A stretch of DNA of 64,000 nucleotides, from contig KL197710.1 in NCBI GenBank assembly GCA_000697665.1, positions 418,078 to 482,077 of the forward strand, read 5' to 3'. Positions within the stretch are counted from its first letter, which is position 1; each line of letters opens with the position of its first letter. This DNA is from Jaapia argillacea MUCL 33604 (lineage: Eukaryota > Basidiomycota > Agaricomycetes > Jaapiales > Jaapiaceae). This document shows positions 63,089 through 64,000 of the stretch, in pieces. A program made the translations under genes and the position numbers. The notes beneath the pieces are model-generated. The model had not been told where the DNA came from. It ran no database searches and saw nothing but the letters and a program-made list of their open reading frames with translations.

Positions 63089-64000
63089 TGACTATTTGGC
63101 CGAAATGTTGGCTGCCGGGAGTACGGTCCAGGTTTTCGATTCTCAAGGGTTTCACGCTGTCAAACCCCGAGTACCGACTTCGATGGAAGTGTTGTTTCTC
63201 CGTGATGTACGATAATCCCTCAGCTACTGTGGTGAGAAGAATATGACAGAGTATGGTTATATCTCCTTGAGTCTTGGCCACTCGATAGCCCATCATGGTC
63301 CAAGAAGCGTACTCGGAGGCTTAGGACGCCACAGACACACGTTCACGTCAGAAGCCATCCAACTTCCTCACTTCGACGGCGGCGTTGAGCTCGGGATAAG
63401 TTATACATAGGACACGAGACCGATGGCCCGGCATTTATGTGTGCATGCCTCCTGGCGTGGGGTAAGTACGAGGTTAGTTTGTCATGGGAAGAATTGTGGA
63501 AGGAACTCGCCGGCAACCAACTTTCCAATTATTCCGTAAGTGGCGGATTGCGAGCGAAAGCTGGCGGTGGTCGCTTGGAGTCATGGGATATGCTTTGGGG
63601 TGTTGACCTCCAACAGTCCAACGTTCAGCGCTCAGATCTTGCAGGACAGACGAGAATGGGTGAGGTGGTGTGTAATTGAGTGTGAATGAACCTAGGGGTA
63701 ATCGGGCAATATGGATCGGCATTCTCTTGAAGCAAGCATAAAATGATCAATGTGGTCGATCGCGAAGGAAGACAAGTATCTAATAGTGTGATCTCCAGAT
63801 CACCAATGTTACCAAACGCTGTTCCTAGAGATAACGATGATCCCCTCATGCCAAACAACCTTGCACGATTCCAGCTTAGACCGAAACCGATTTCAACTCC
63901 GTCCAAAGTATATATGGTTGGAGAAACCCCGCACCTTTATTGCCTGAATCCCCTCTGAACCCTCTACATCTCGTCATGCCTAGTACTGTGTTACCACCCT
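63089..64000. other. Intergenic at the window edge, no supported gene
   Basis: Frames at 63437-63679 (+) and 63625-63906 (-) have no recognisable content or splice partners. A gene starting beyond 64000 could have its 5' region here. Confidence 0.4.

Overview
The window is nuclear DNA of a filamentous basidiomycete, most likely an Agaricomycete. Genes are dense and lie on both strands. Most are split by many short (about 45-90 nt) GT-AG introns, and several families are ones I know mainly from mushroom-forming fungi: DUF6534 membrane proteins, C2-like two-part membrane proteins, a secreted LLRWPNTRWRNG family, MYND-finger proteins and F-box/propeller proteins. I saw no rRNA, convincing tRNA, CRISPR array, transposon, LTR element or virus-like element.

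Layout. 0.2-2.9 kb (+): an unrecognised ~756-residue protein with two copies of an LPG-x-GRT motif near its N-terminus. 2.9-5.5 kb: no supported gene, one short direct repeat. 5.5-8.9 kb (+): a CreB/Ubp9-13/USP12-46-type deubiquitinase. 9.2-15.8 kb (all -): a C2-like membrane protein, a DUF6534 membrane protein and a possibly broken membrane-protein gene. 16.0-18.0 kb (-): F-box protein 1. 18.4-22.6 kb (-): a tandem pair of secreted paralogues sharing a promoter palindrome. 23.0-24.6 kb (-): UDP-glucose 4-epimerase. 25.7-27.7 kb (+): a MYND-finger gene with an in-frame TGA. 28.0-29.8 kb (-): F-box protein 2. 29.7-36.6 kb: a ~2.3 kb segment present three times in tandem, each unit carrying one intact FAD monooxygenase and the shared divergent promoter; units 2 and 3 carry only a stub of F-box gene 2.

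From 36.9 kb on the genes are mostly conserved: beta-COP (-), a purine-cytosine permease (-), a probable SHOC1/ZIP2-type meiotic protein (-), a cation diffusion facilitator (+), a BIRC6-like E2 enzyme (-), a GCK-III Ste20 kinase (+), AP-3 delta adaptin (-) and a 2OG-Fe(II) oxygenase (+).

The window is not one pathway. Themes are vesicle coats (COPI, AP-3), ubiquitin (deubiquitinase, E2, F-box proteins), membrane transport, and lineage-specific duplicated families. The most unusual structures are the monooxygenase triplication whose breakpoint lies inside an F-box exon, the twin LPG-x-GRT motif, and a set of tiny exons (3, 7, 9, 14 and 17 nt). All exon limits were read by eye from splice signals and frame continuity and are not backed by RNA data.
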